Notes: generated by a model not told the origin, from the sequence alone. A stretch of 64,000 nucleotides of DNA from Gaiellasilicea sp963789355 (GCA_963789355.1 CAWBKK010000010.1:124001-188000), one strand, 5' to 3'. Shown: positions 50,123 through 59,083, counted from the first letter of the stretch. Numbers and translations are program-made.

Positions 50123-51622
50123 ATGCTCACTGCGGTAATGGCGCTCGTTGGACTGGCGATCGGCGCCGCCGTGGCGACGGGGCTGCTGATGCTGAGGAGT
50201 GGGTCGCGGGTGCACGTGGCCGAGCGTGAGGCCGAGACGATCCGGCGCGAGGCCCAGATCGAGGCGCGCGAGCTGGCGGTGAAGCTGCGGGCGGAGATCG
50301 AGGCCGAGGTACAGGGCCGTCGCAACGACGCCGCCCGGATCGAGGAGCAGGTCACGGCCGCCGAGCACGAGCTCGCGCGGAAGCAGACGGAGGTCGAGCG
50401 CCGCGAGCAGGGGCTGAACGACCGCGAGGTGCACGTCAAGCAGCTCCAGGACGAGTTGAAGACGGCCAAGGACGATGCCCTCGGCGCGCTCGAGCGGGTC
50501 GGCGGCCTGACCGTCGCCGAGGCGAAGAGCCACTTGCTCGAACGCTCCCAGGACCTGATCCGGCACGAGCTCGCCCGGAGTGTCCGCCAGCAGGAGGAGG
50601 AGGCGCGGACCGAGTCGCGACGACGGGCGCGCGCGCTGATCGCCGACGCGCTCCAGCGCGTGGCCGCCAGCCACACGGCAGAGACGACCGTGACAGTGGT
50701 CGAGCTGCCCTCGGACGACATGAAGGGCCGGATCATCGGCCGCGAGGGCCGCAACATCCGGGCGCTCGAGCACCTGACGGGAGTCGACTTCATCATCGAC
50801 GACACGCCGCAGGCCGTCGTCCTCTCCTCCTTCGACGGCCTCCGCCGCGAAGTTGCGCGCACGACGCTCGAGAAGCTGATCGAGGACGGGCGGATTCACC
50901 CCGCCCGGATCGAGGAGATGTACTACCTCTCCAAGGCCGAGCTCGAGGATCACGTCCGCCAGGCCGGCGAGCAGGCGGTCTTCGAGGCCAAATGCGGCGA
51001 GTTCCACGAGGAGCTCGTGAAGGTGCTCGGCAAGCTCCGCTACCGCACGAGCTACGGCCAGCACGTGCTCAAGCACACGCTCGAGGTCGTGCACCTGACC
51101 GGGATCATGGCGAGCGAGCTCGGAGCGAGCGTCAAGACGGCCAAGCGCGCCGCGCTCCTGCACGACATCGGCAAGGCGATGACGCATGAGGTCGACGGGT
51201 CGCACGCGAGCATCTCGGCCCAGTGGGCGAAGCGCTACGGCGAGAGCCAGGGCGTCGTGCATGCGATCGAGGCGCACCACTACGAGGTGCAGCCGCAAAC
51301 GGTCGAGGCGGTGCTGCTGATCGCCGCCGACGCGATCTCCGCTTCGCGGCCGGGCGCGCGCGGCGAGAGCCTCGAGCACTACATCAAGCGGCTCGGCGCG
51401 CTCGAGGAGATCGCGACCGCGAAGCCCGGGGTCGCGAAGGCATACGCGCTCCAGGCCGGTCGCGAGATCCGCGTCATGGTCGAGCCGACGGAGATCGACG
51501 ATGACGGCGCCGTCTTGCTCTCGCACGAGATCGCGCGCGAGATCGAGGACCAGCTCGAGTACCCCGGCCAGGTGAAGGTGACGGTGATCCGCGAGAGCCG
51601 AGCCACCGAGATCGCCAAGTGA
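50123..51622 (+). CDS. rny: Ribonuclease Y
   Basis: RNase Y is a membrane-tethered endonuclease that starts mRNA decay. The 499-residue protein has one N-terminal membrane helix (AVMALVGLAIGAAVATGLLM), a long coiled coil (about 30-185), a KH domain (DDMKGRIIGREGRNIRALEH) and an HD domain (AALLHDIGKAMTHEVDG, IEAHHYEVQPQTVEAVLLIA). Length and order are typical. The stop overlaps the cupin gene (GTGA). Confidence 0.96.
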   Translation: MLTAVMALVGLAIGAAVATGLLMLRSGSRVHVAEREAETIRREAQIEARELAVKLRAEIEAEVQGRRNDAARIEEQVTAAEHELARKQTEVERREQGLNDREVHVKQLQDELKTAKDDALGALERVGGLTVAEAKSHLLERSQDLIRHELARSVRQQEEEARTESRRRARALIADALQRVAASHTAETTVTVVELPSDDMKGRIIGREGRNIRALEHLTGVDFIIDDTPQAVVLSSFDGLRREVARTTLEKLIEDGRIHPARIEEMYYLSKAELEDHVRQAGEQAVFEAKCGEFHEELVKVLGKLRYRTSYGQHVLKHTLEVVHLTGIMASELGASVKTAKRAALLHDIGKAMTHEVDGSHASISAQWAKRYGESQGVVHAIEAHHYEVQPQTVEAVLLIAADAISASRPGARGESLEHYIKRLGALEEIATAKPGVAKAYALQAGREIRVMVEPTEIDDDGAVLLSHEIAREIEDQLEYPGQVKVTVIRESRATEIAK

Positions 51623-52089
51623 GCGAGGCTCCGTCGAACGTCTGGAAGGTCGAGCTTCAGCCCGACGACGATTGGGGACCGGGCGTACGCGGCGAGCGCT
51701 TGCTGGAACGACCGCCCGGTACTCGGCTCGTTTCGGCCGTGTGGGAGCTCGACGCCGGCGCGCGGTCGCCCAAGTACCACCTCCACCACGCCACCGAAGA
51801 GATGCTCGTCGTCCTCACCGGCACGGCGACCCTGCGGACACCGGCAGGCGAACGGAACCTGGTCGAGGGAGATGTCGTGCATTTTCCGGTCGGCGCGGCC
51901 GGCGCGCATCAGGTGATCAATCGATCAGACGGCGTCGCCCGCTACTTGATGATCGGAGCGCACAGCACGCTGGACGCGATCGAGTACGTCGACGACTCGA
52001 GGGTCATCGTCTACAGCCATGCCGCGTCGCTGCTGCAGGGGGAATCGCTCTTCTTCACGCACGAGCTGCCAGACGACCGTGAAGCCTAG
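51619..52089 (+). CDS. Cupin-fold protein
   Basis: A 156-residue single-domain cupin. Motif 1 is SPKYHLHHATEEMLVVLTGT, with His, His and Glu as likely metal ligands; motif 2 is EGDVVHFPVGAAGAHQVIN, with His. The C-terminal part (STLDAIEYVDDSRVIVYSHA) is like the sugar/quercetin-type cupins annotated as DUF861-related. Reaction unknown. Coupled to rny by GTGA; its stop codon touches the first palindrome of the next gap. Confidence 0.82.
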   Translation: MSEAPSNVWKVELQPDDDWGPGVRGERLLERPPGTRLVSAVWELDAGARSPKYHLHHATEEMLVVLTGTATLRTPAGERNLVEGDVVHFPVGAAGAHQVINRSDGVARYLMIGAHSTLDAIEYVDDSRVIVYSHAASLLQGESLFFTHELPDDREA

Positions 52090-52103
52090 TAACAGTCTGT
52101 TAC
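52089..52103. repeat. 15-bp palindrome, first of a pair before miaB
   Basis: GTAACAG and CTGTTAC flank a central T. It starts on the last base of the cupin stop codon. The same core recurs 55 bp downstream. Confidence 0.65.
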
Positions 52104-52138
52104 AAGGCAGGCTGACGCTGCGATCGGGGCCGCGATCT

Positions 52139-52163
52139 GCCAAGTAACAGTCTGTTACTTGGC
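52139..52163. promoter_or_regulatory. 25-bp palindrome, second of the pair, next to the miaB promoter
   Basis: GCCAAGTAACAG and CTGTTACTTGGC flank a central T, perfect over 25 bp. It ends 7 nt before the TAGACT -10-like box of miaB, so a protein bound there would cover the -35 region. TetR-type operators can look like this. Confidence 0.6.
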
Positions 52164-52170
52164 CCGGGGC

Positions 52171-52176
52171 TAGACT
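52171..52176 (+). promoter_or_regulatory. Putative -10 box of miaB
   Basis: TAGACT ends 9 nt before the miaB ATG, with no Shine-Dalgarno sequence between. It repeats the hexamer seen before rnj. Confidence 0.5.
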
Positions 52177-52185
52177 GACCGGTCG

Positions 52186-53505
52186 ATGAAGCGGTACCAC
52201 GTCACCACCTTTGGCTGCCAGATGAACGCCCACGACTCGGAGCGGATCAAGGGGATGCTCGAGTCGCTCGGGCTCGGCGAGGCGGCAGCGCAGGAGGACG
52301 CGGACGTGCTCGTCTTCAACACCTGCACGATCCGCGAGAAGCCCGACACGAAGCTCGCCGCGTACCTCGGCGACGCGGGCGCGCGGAAGCGGCAGAACCC
52401 GGACCTCGTCGTCGCAGTCGGCGGCTGCTACGCCGAGGCGCAACGGGAGCGGATCTTCGAGCGCTACCCGCAGGTCGACGTCGCCTTCGGTCCCGGATCG
52501 ATTCCGCATCTGGGGGAGTGGATCGGGGCCGGCGGCCACGCACCGCGCGGGCGGTTCGGCACGCACGAGCACTTCGCCGGTGACCTGCCGATGCACCGCG
52601 AGCGCGCGTTCAGCGCCTGGGTGCAGGTCTCGATGGGCTGCAACTCGAAATGCGCCTACTGCATCGTCCCGGCGGTGCGAGGCCGCGAGCAGAGCCGTCG
52701 GCCGGGCGAGATCGTCGCCGAGGTGACCCGTCTCGCCGCCGACGGGGTCAAGGAGATCACGCTGCTGGGCCAGAACGTGAACTCGTGGGGCCGTGACCTG
52801 AGGCCCGATCTCGAGACCGAGTTCGGCGAGCTGCTGCGCGCCTGCGACGCCGTCGACGGGATCGAGCGGATCCGGTTCACGAGCCCGCATCCGAAGGACT
52901 TTCGCGATCCGGTGATCGCTGCGATGGCAGAGTGCGCCGCCGTCTGCGAGCAGATACACCTGCCGCTCCAGTCCGGCTCGAGCAGGATCCTGAAGGCGAT
53001 GCGCCGCACCTACGACCGCGACCGCTACCTGACGCTCGTCGCCAAGCTGCGCAGCGCGATCCCGGCTCTCACGCTCGGCACCGACGTGATCGTCGGCTTC
53101 CCCGGCGAGACCGAGGACGACTTCCGCGAGACGCTGGCGGTCGTCGAGGAGGTGCGCTACGACAGCGCCTTCACCTTCATCTACTCGCCGCGCCACGGAA
53201 CGGAGGCCGCCGTTATGCCCGACCAGGTGCCGGAGGAGGTCAAGCACGAACGGCTCGAGCAACTCGTCGACGTCGTCCAGCGAATCGCGGCCGAGCGGAA
53301 CGCCACCCGCGTCGGCACGATCGAGGAGGTGCTCGTCGAGGGTACGAGCCGAACGGACGGCAGCCTCCTGCGCGGCCGCACGCGTGGCAACGTCATGGTC
53401 AACTTCGCCGGCGACTCCGAGCCGGGCGCACTCGTCGACGTGGTGATCGAGAGCGCCACCTCGACCACGCTACGAGGCGCCCAGAGGACGGCCGTCGCCG
53501 CGTGA
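52186..53505 (+). CDS. miaB: tRNA-2-methylthio-N6-isopentenyladenosine synthase
   Basis: MiaB is a radical SAM enzyme that adds a methylthio group to i6A37 in tRNA. The 439-residue protein has the N-terminal cluster-binding UPF0004 domain (Cys11 in TTFGCQMNAHDSERI, Cys in VFNTCTIREK, Cys in VGGCYAEAQRE), the radical SAM motif C152-x3-C156-x2-C159 in GCNSKCAYCIVPAVRGREQS, and a C-terminal TRAM domain. It belongs with miaA, two genes on, which makes its substrate. Start set by the -10-like box and family N-terminus. Confidence 0.96.
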   Translation: MKRYHVTTFGCQMNAHDSERIKGMLESLGLGEAAAQEDADVLVFNTCTIREKPDTKLAAYLGDAGARKRQNPDLVVAVGGCYAEAQRERIFERYPQVDVAFGPGSIPHLGEWIGAGGHAPRGRFGTHEHFAGDLPMHRERAFSAWVQVSMGCNSKCAYCIVPAVRGREQSRRPGEIVAEVTRLAADGVKEITLLGQNVNSWGRDLRPDLETEFGELLRACDAVDGIERIRFTSPHPKDFRDPVIAAMAECAAVCEQIHLPLQSGSSRILKAMRRTYDRDRYLTLVAKLRSAIPALTLGTDVIVGFPGETEDDFRETLAVVEEVRYDSAFTFIYSPRHGTEAAVMPDQVPEEVKHERLEQLVDVVQRIAAERNATRVGTIEEVLVEGTSRTDGSLLRGRTRGNVMVNFAGDSEPGALVDVVIESATSTTLRGAQRTAVAA

Positions 53506-54524
53506 AGGTCTTGCTCACAGGCTCGTCGGGCCAGATCGGCACCAACCTGGCCCTACGCCTCCTCGGTGACGGCCACGAGGTCTTCGGCGTCGATCAGCGC
53601 GTGAACACGTGGACGGACGACTTCCGCTACCTGATCCAGGACCTGTCCGGCCAGTACCCGGCCTTCCCGGACGGGATCGGTGGCGTCCCCTACCCGGAGA
53701 GCGACGTCGTCGTCCACCTGGCTGCGCACGCGAAGGTTCACCAGCTGGTCGCGCATCCTCACCGAGCCCTCGAGAACACGATGATGACGTTCAACGTGCT
53801 CGAGTACTGCCGGCAGCGCCGGCTGCCGCTCGTGTTCTCTTCGACGCGCGAGGTGTACGGCGACGTCCACCGCTTCGAGGGCTACGGCGAGGACACCGCC
53901 GACTTCGCCTTCACGGAGAGCCCGTACTCAGCCTCGAAGATCGCGAGCGAGGCGTTCATCTACGCCTACGCGCGCTGCTACGGGCTCAAGTACCTCGCGT
54001 TCCGCTTCTCGAACGTCTACGGGCGCTACGACAACGACCTGCACCGGATGTCGCGCGTGCTGCCGCTGTTCATCCACTCGATGACGCGCGACGAGCCGAT
54101 CACCGTCTTCGGCGGCGCCGACAAGGTCCTGGACTTCACCTACATCGACGACTGCGTCGACGGGATCTCGCGCGGGATCGAGGCGCTCGTCGAGGGGCGG
54201 GTCACGAACGAGACGGTCAACCTGGCGTTCGGCGAGGGCAATACGCTCGTCCGCGCAGCCGAGCTGATCGCCGCCGAGCTCGACGTCGAGCCGAGGATGA
54301 CGATCGCGCCGTCGCTGCTCGGTGAGGTCACGCGCTACGTGGCCGACATCCGCAAGGCACGCGACCTGCTCGGCTGGGAGCCGCAGGTGCCGCTCGACGA
54401 GGGGATCCCGCGGGCGGTCGGCTGGTTCCAGGAGCACCGAGCCGCCAACCCGGACGAGAACCGGCCGGTCGTGAACGAGGGCGACTCGGTTGGCTGGAAA
54501 ACCCTCGCAGCTGATCCGTCCTAG
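53502..54524 (+). CDS. NAD-dependent sugar epimerase/dehydratase (extended SDR)
   Basis: A 340-residue extended short-chain dehydrogenase. The Rossmann loop TGSSGQIGTNLALRLL is at the N-terminus; HLAAHAKVHQLVAHPHRALE, VFSSTREVYG and the catalytic YSASK with FRFSNVYGRYD are those of UDP-glucose 4-epimerase-like enzymes acting on nucleotide sugars. The substrate is unknown. It lies inside the miaB-miaA-dapF group (GTGA overlap with miaB; miaA begins inside its end), an unusual insertion in that order. Confidence 0.87.
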   Translation: MKVLLTGSSGQIGTNLALRLLGDGHEVFGVDQRVNTWTDDFRYLIQDLSGQYPAFPDGIGGVPYPESDVVVHLAAHAKVHQLVAHPHRALENTMMTFNVLEYCRQRRLPLVFSSTREVYGDVHRFEGYGEDTADFAFTESPYSASKIASEAFIYAYARCYGLKYLAFRFSNVYGRYDNDLHRMSRVLPLFIHSMTRDEPITVFGGADKVLDFTYIDDCVDGISRGIEALVEGRVTNETVNLAFGEGNTLVRAAELIAAELDVEPRMTIAPSLLGEVTRYVADIRKARDLLGWEPQVPLDEGIPRAVGWFQEHRAANPDENRPVVNEGDSVGWKTLAADPS

Positions 54525-55377
54525 CGTCCTCGCCATCTTCGGCCCGACGGCGTCGGGCAAGACGGCCGTCGCCGAGGAGATTGCGGAGCGGATTCCCGCG
54601 GCACTCGTTTCCGCGGACTCGATGCAGGTCTACAGCGGTCTGCCGATCCTGACGAACCAGGATGCCGGCGCCCGGCTCGTCGGGATCTGGCCGCTCGGCC
54701 GCCAGGGAACGGTCGGCGAGTACCAGCGGCTTGCGCACACGACCATTGACGAGATCCTCGCCGCCGGCAGGACGCCGGTGGTCGTCGGCGGCTCGGGGCT
54801 GTGGTTCCAGGCTGCGCTCACCAGTGTTCAGCTTCCGCCCGACGTCCGGACGGGGGCGCGCGAGCGCTGGGAGCGCCTCTACGACCGGCGCGGCGCCGCG
54901 ACGGCGCACGGGATCCTTGAGCGGCGCGATCCGCGCGCGGCGGCGCGCGTCCACGCGAACGACCGCAAGCGCGTCGTCCGTGCGCTGGAGCTGTGGGAGG
55001 CGGGCGCCACCCTCGTACCCGAGGAGCCGCGCCTGTGGAGCGCCGACCTACGCCTCCCGACGGTCGTCGTCGGCCTCGAGGTGCGGCAGGAGACGCTGGC
55101 CGCCCGGATCCGCGTCCGCGCCCGCGAGATGTTCGAACGAGGCGTCGAGGACGAGGTGCGCGCTGCGGGCGAGATCGTGCCGCAGGTGCTCGGCCTCGAC
55201 GCGGTGCGAACGCTGCCGCGCGAGGACGCGATCGCCGAGCTGGAGCGTGCCACCCTGCGCTTCGCCACCTATCAGCGAAAGTGGATGCGCCGAATCCCGG
55301 GCATCGTCATGATCGACGCGGAACGGCCTGCGGGGGAGGTGGCGGATGCGATTCTCGAAGTGGCACGCGCTCGGTAA
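54490..55377 (+). CDS. miaA: tRNA dimethylallyltransferase
   Basis: MiaA adds the isopentenyl group to A37 of tRNAs reading UNN codons. The 295-residue protein has the P-loop IFGPTASGKTAVAEEIA, the SADSMQVYSGLPILTNQ motif and VVVGGSGLWFQAAL. The late ATYQRKWMRRIPG matches the family's end. TTG at 54490 lies within the epimerase gene; dapF begins 32 nt inside its end. Confidence 0.95.
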   Translation: MAGKPSQLIRPSVLAIFGPTASGKTAVAEEIAERIPAALVSADSMQVYSGLPILTNQDAGARLVGIWPLGRQGTVGEYQRLAHTTIDEILAAGRTPVVVGGSGLWFQAALTSVQLPPDVRTGARERWERLYDRRGAATAHGILERRDPRAAARVHANDRKRVVRALELWEAGATLVPEEPRLWSADLRLPTVVVGLEVRQETLAARIRVRAREMFERGVEDEVRAAGEIVPQVLGLDAVRTLPREDAIAELERATLRFATYQRKWMRRIPGIVMIDAERPAGEVADAILEVARAR

Positions 55378-56101
55378 CAGCTACCTCGTCGTCACCGACG
55401 GGATCGAGCCCGAGCTCGCGCGGCGGCTTTGCGACGTCCGCTACGGCGTCGGCTCCGACGGCGTCGTCGAAGTCGTCTCGGCGAACGGCGCCCAGGCCGA
55501 GATCGTGATCTGGAACCCCGACGGCTCCGTCGCGGAGTTCTCCGGCAACGGCAGCCGGATCGCTGCCGCCTGGCTCGCGCGCCGCGCCGACGCCGCGCAG
55601 GTGACGATCAGCGTCGGTGGCCGCGGCTATCCGGCGGCGTTCCGGGACGACGGGTCGATCGCGATGGCGGTCGGCGACGTCGAGGTGGGGGAGATCGAGA
55701 CGATCGAGCTCGGCGACGAGCGCGTCGAGCTGACCGCCGTCTCGGTCGGGAACCCACACGCGGTCGTCCGGACCGACGCCGATCGCGCCGAGCTGCTCCG
55801 GCTTGGCCCGCAGATCGAGCAGCACGCCCGCTTCCCGCAGCGGACGAACGTTCAGCTCGTCCGTGTCGACGGGCCGAACGAGCTCGCGGTGCTCGTCTGG
55901 GAGCGCGGCGCGGGAGAGACCAGCGCCTCCGGCTCGAGCGCGGTCGCGGCCGCCGCCGCGGCGGTCACGAACGGCTGGTGCGAGAGCCCTGTCACCGTCC
56001 GCATGCCGGGCGGCGAGCTCAGGGTCGAGCTCGACGACGGGGCGAGGATCACGCTTGTCGGCCCGGCTGAGGAGATCTGCGAGGGCGAGCTGCGGGCCTA
56101 G
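55346..56101 (+). CDS. dapF: Diaminopimelate epimerase homologue lacking both catalytic cysteines
   Basis: A 251-residue protein with the DapF two-domain fold: MRFSKWHALGNSYLVVTDG, EFSGNGSRIAAAWLARR, VSVGNPHAVV, RTNVQLV, WERGAGETSASGSSAV. DapF inverts one centre of LL-diaminopimelate using two cysteines, one in NG-x-R-C and one in ET-x-A-C-G. Here these are Ile72 and Ser195. Substrate-binding parts (GNPHAV, WERGAGET) are kept, but the usual Asn-Asp after ALGN is Asn-Ser. Either it has another function or chemistry, or the true epimerase is elsewhere. Context (miaA before, dapDCE opposite) is that of a genuine dapF locus. Confidence 0.85.
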   Translation: MRFSKWHALGNSYLVVTDGIEPELARRLCDVRYGVGSDGVVEVVSANGAQAEIVIWNPDGSVAEFSGNGSRIAAAWLARRADAAQVTISVGGRGYPAAFRDDGSIAMAVGDVEVGEIETIELGDERVELTAVSVGNPHAVVRTDADRAELLRLGPQIEQHARFPQRTNVQLVRVDGPNELAVLVWERGAGETSASGSSAVAAAAAAVTNGWCESPVTVRMPGGELRVELDDGARITLVGPAEEICEGELRA

Positions 56102-56844
56102 ACGGCAAGCTCGAACTCGCGCAGCGTCTCGTTCAGGCTCAGCCGCTCGTCGTGCGACTCCTTGCGCCAGCCGATGATCAGCGCGCAGTCGAGCTGATAG
56201 GTGCCCGCCGGAAACTCCTTCGGACGCGTGCCCGGCACGACGACCGCACGCGGCGGTACCGAGCCGCGATGCTCGACCGGCTCCTCGCCGGTGACGTCGA
56301 TCACCGGCACGCTCGCCGTCAGCGAGACGTTCGCGGAGAGGATCGCCCCGGCGCCGATCCGGACGCCCTCGGTGACGATGCAGCGCGAGCCGAGGAAGGC
56401 ACCGTCCTCGACGATCACGGGCGTCGCGTTCGGCGGCTCGAGCACGCCACCGATCCCGACCCCGCCCGCGAGGTGGACGTCGGCGCCGATCTGCGCGCAC
56501 GAGCCGACCGTCGCCCACGTGTCGACCATCGTCCGCGGCCCGACCCAGGCTCCGATGTTGACGTAGCCGGGCATCAGGACGACGCCCTCGGAGAGGAAGG
56601 AGCCGTACCGGGCGACGCCGGGCGGCACGATCCGGACGCCGTGGGGCGGCACCTTCAGCGGGATCTTGTCCTGGAAGGAGAACGGCCCCACCGTCATCGG
56701 CTCGACCTTCCGGAGCCGGAAGTACTCGAGGATCGCCTCCTTCGCCTCGACGTCGACGACCCAGTCGCCGCCCACCTTCGACGCGATCCGCCGTTCGCCC
56801 TTGTCGAGCGCCTCGACGATCTCGAGCGCGAGCTCGGGGGTCAC
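56098..56844 (-). CDS. dapD: Tetrahydrodipicolinate N-succinyltransferase
   Basis: DapD succinylates tetrahydrodipicolinate in the succinylase route to diaminopimelate. The 248-residue protein has an N-terminal helical domain (PELALEIVEALDKGERRIAS) and a left-handed beta-helix built of hexapeptide repeats (VNIGAWVGPRTMVDTWATVG, CAQIGADVHLAGGVGIGGVL) ending with the CoA-binding VPPRAVVVPGTRPKEFPAG. GTG at 56844 was chosen because it overlaps the dapC stop (GTGA); a longer frame exists. Convergent with dapF, 4 nt overlap. Confidence 0.93.
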   Translation of the reverse strand: MTPELALEIVEALDKGERRIASKVGGDWVVDVEAKEAILEYFRLRKVEPMTVGPFSFQDKIPLKVPPHGVRIVPPGVARYGSFLSEGVVLMPGYVNIGAWVGPRTMVDTWATVGSCAQIGADVHLAGGVGIGGVLEPPNATPVIVEDGAFLGSRCIVTEGVRIGAGAILSANVSLTASVPVIDVTGEEPVEHRGSVPPRAVVVPGTRPKEFPAGTYQLDCALIIGWRKESHDERLSLNETLREFELAV

Positions 56845-57989
56845 AGAACCCGGTCCAGGATCTCGACGGCGCGTGCGCACTCCTCCTCGGAGGGGACGAG
56901 GGCGACGCGGAAGTAACCCTCGCCGGCGGCGCCGAGATAGGAGCCGGGGGTGACGAGGACGCCGTGCTCGAGCAGTCGCCCCGCGAACGTCTCCGAGCTC
57001 TCACCGCCCGGGACTGCGACCCAGAGATACATCGTCGCCTCGCTGCCGGGGACGCGGATGCCCTTCGCCCGGAAGAGATCGAGGAAGAGGGCCCGTTTAC
57101 GGCCGTAGCGGTCGCGCGTCGCGGCGACGTGCTCCTCGTCGCCCCAGGCGACGACCGAGGCGCGCTGGACGAACTCCTGCGGCGCGGTGCCGACAGTCGG
57201 CCGGAAGGCCTTCAGCGCCGCGACCAGGGCCGGGTCGCCGGCCACGAACCCACTTCGATAGCCGGTCATCGAGCTCCGCTTCGAGAGCGTGTTGAAGACC
57301 GCCACGTTCGTCAGGTCGTCCAGCTGGAGCATCGACGCCGGCGGCTCCTCGAACCAGAGTTCCGTGTACGCCTCGTCGGAAGCGACGACAAAGCCATGCT
57401 TTCGTGCGAGCCCGGCCAGGCGCTCGTAGAAGGAGAGCGGCGCGGTCGCGGCGGTCGGGTTGTTCGGGTAGTTGATCCAGAGCACGGCGACGCTGTTCCA
57501 GGTCCACTCGTCGACCGCGTCGAGATCCGGGAGGAAGCCGTTCTCCTCGTGCAGCGGCAGCGACAGCGGGCGCGCGTGCGCGAAGAGGGCTCCGCGTTCG
57601 TAGACCGGGTAGCCCGGCTCGGTGTAGGCGACCGTGTCCTTGCCGCTCTCCAGATCCGCAACGGCAAGCGCGAAGCTGAAGATCGCCTCCTTGCTGCCGA
57701 GAGTCGGGATGATCTCCGTGTCCGGATCGAGCGTCGCCCCGAACCGCCGCTCCGCCCAGCTTGCGATGGCCTCGCGCAGCTCCGGCAGCCCGACCGCGGC
57801 GGGATAGCCCATGCGGTCGCGCAGGCCATCGACGAGCGCCTGCCTGATCCTCGGGTCGGTCGGCTCCTGCGGGTCGCCGGTGCCGAAGTCGATCACCTCG
57901 ATCCCGCGCGCCTCCACCCGCCGGGCAGCCTCGTGCAGGCGCACGAACGGGTACGTCGTCTGACGCTCGAGGATGGGGGAGACGGGCAC
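56841..57989 (-). CDS. dapC: Succinyldiaminopimelate transaminase
   Basis: A 382-residue class I PLP aminotransferase. N-terminal VIDFGTGDPQEPTDPRI, GYPAAVGLPELREAIASW, the NYPNNPTAATAPLSFYERLA loop, DEAYTELWF and NTLSKRSSMTGYR, with the PLP-binding Lys237, are as expected. Position between dapE and dapD identifies it as the enzyme that makes N-succinyl-LL-DAP. It starts 2 nt after dapE and ends GTGA into dapD. Confidence 0.92.
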   Translation of the reverse strand: MPVSPILERQTTYPFVRLHEAARRVEARGIEVIDFGTGDPQEPTDPRIRQALVDGLRDRMGYPAAVGLPELREAIASWAERRFGATLDPDTEIIPTLGSKEAIFSFALAVADLESGKDTVAYTEPGYPVYERGALFAHARPLSLPLHEENGFLPDLDAVDEWTWNSVAVLWINYPNNPTAATAPLSFYERLAGLARKHGFVVASDEAYTELWFEEPPASMLQLDDLTNVAVFNTLSKRSSMTGYRSGFVAGDPALVAALKAFRPTVGTAPQEFVQRASVVAWGDEEHVAATRDRYGRKRALFLDLFRAKGIRVPGSEATMYLWVAVPGGESSETFAGRLLEHGVLVTPGSYLGAAGEGYFRVALVPSEEECARAVEILDRVL

Positions 57990-57991
57990 GG

Positions 57992-59068
57992 CTAGACGCT
58001 ACCCGTGACGAACCGCCAGAGCGACGCGAATGCCCGCTCGAGAGCCGCGATCTCGACCTGCTCGTCGCGGCGGTGCGCGTAGCGCGTCGCACCCGGCCCG
58101 AAGTTGACCGCGTCGATCCCGCGGGAGGTGAAGTCGGCGACGTTCGTCCACGCCTGCTTCGGCTCGAGAGCGAGATCGCCGGCGGCACGGAGGCGCTGGA
58201 CGAGCGGCGAGTCGGTGACGACCTGCGCCGGCGGCGAGTCGCCGGCGTGCTCGTACGTCGCCCCTGCGGGCACGAGGCTGCGGAGGTAGGCGTCGGCGCT
58301 CGCGGGCGAGCGGTCGGGTGCGTAGCGAAAGTTGATGTTCGCCTCGACGCGATCCGGGATCACGTTCGTCGCGATCCCGCCCTCGATCCACGTGACGCTC
58401 GCAACCTCGGTGAAGGTGAGCCCGCCGATCACGACGGGGCGCGCCTCGATCTCGACATACGGCCGCAGTCCCTCGAGTGCCTTCTCGATCGCGTTCTCGG
58501 CCAGCCAGGGACGTGCCGAGTGGCCGCTGACGCCGTGAAAGGTGATCCGCGCGTTCAGGTTGCCGAGGCAGCCGGCCTGGATCGTGTTGTCGGTGGGCTC
58601 GAGCAGGACCGCGAGCGCAGCCTCGTGGACGACGCGCGAGTGGTCGAAGAGATGCGGGAGCGGGCTGAACTCGGCCGGCAGCTCCTCCTTGCCGAACGCG
58701 AGCAGAGCGACGTCGACGTCCGGCTCTGCGTCGCTCGTGTCGAGCTCTCGCGCCAGCTCGAGCATGACCGCGAGCCCGCCCTTCATGTCACTCGCGCCGA
58801 GCCCGACGACGGAGCCGTTCTCGATCCGTCCGGGGACGTTCTCCTGCGCAGGAACCGTGTCGTAGTGGCCCGCGAGCACGACGAGGGGCTTGCCCTCGCG
58901 ACGCGGCCGCGCCCAGACGAAGGCGTCATCGCCCTCGTACTCGGCCTCGAACGACGGCGGCACGAGCGATCGGACGTGCGCGGCGATCTCCGCCTCGTGC
59001 CGGCTCTCGGAGGGAATGTTGACCAGCTCGAGCGTGCGCTCTGCCAGCCGGGTCGCGAGGTCGAGCAT
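57992..59068 (-). CDS. dapE: Succinyl-diaminopimelate desuccinylase
   Basis: A 358-residue M20 metallopeptidase. DapE removes succinate to give LL-diaminopimelate. Metal-site motifs: VVLAGHYDTVPAQ, GASDMKGGLAVMLELAREL, FGKEELPAEFSPL. A dimerisation domain follows (FHGVSGHSARPWLAENAIEK), and NFGPGATRYAHRRDEQVEIA holds the last ligand. ATG at 59068 gives the family N-terminus (LDLATRLAERTLELVNIPSE). The divergent hflX starts only 28 bp away. Confidence 0.93.
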   Translation of the reverse strand: MLDLATRLAERTLELVNIPSESRHEAEIAAHVRSLVPPSFEAEYEGDDAFVWARPRREGKPLVVLAGHYDTVPAQENVPGRIENGSVVGLGASDMKGGLAVMLELARELDTSDAEPDVDVALLAFGKEELPAEFSPLPHLFDHSRVVHEAALAVLLEPTDNTIQAGCLGNLNARITFHGVSGHSARPWLAENAIEKALEGLRPYVEIEARPVVIGGLTFTEVASVTWIEGGIATNVIPDRVEANINFRYAPDRSPASADAYLRSLVPAGATYEHAGDSPPAQVVTDSPLVQRLRAAGDLALEPKQAWTNVADFTSRGIDAVNFGPGATRYAHRRDEQVEIAALERAFASLWRFVTGSV

Positions 59069-59083
59069 CTGACGCAAGCGTGG

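Noticed and set aside
46706..51526. 1606-codon open frame on the minus strand opposite RodZ-like, cinA, recA and rny
   Set aside because: Its composition (long Arg/Leu/Asp-rich runs) is the mirror of high-GC coding sequence on the other strand, and the plus strand is filled with clear genes.
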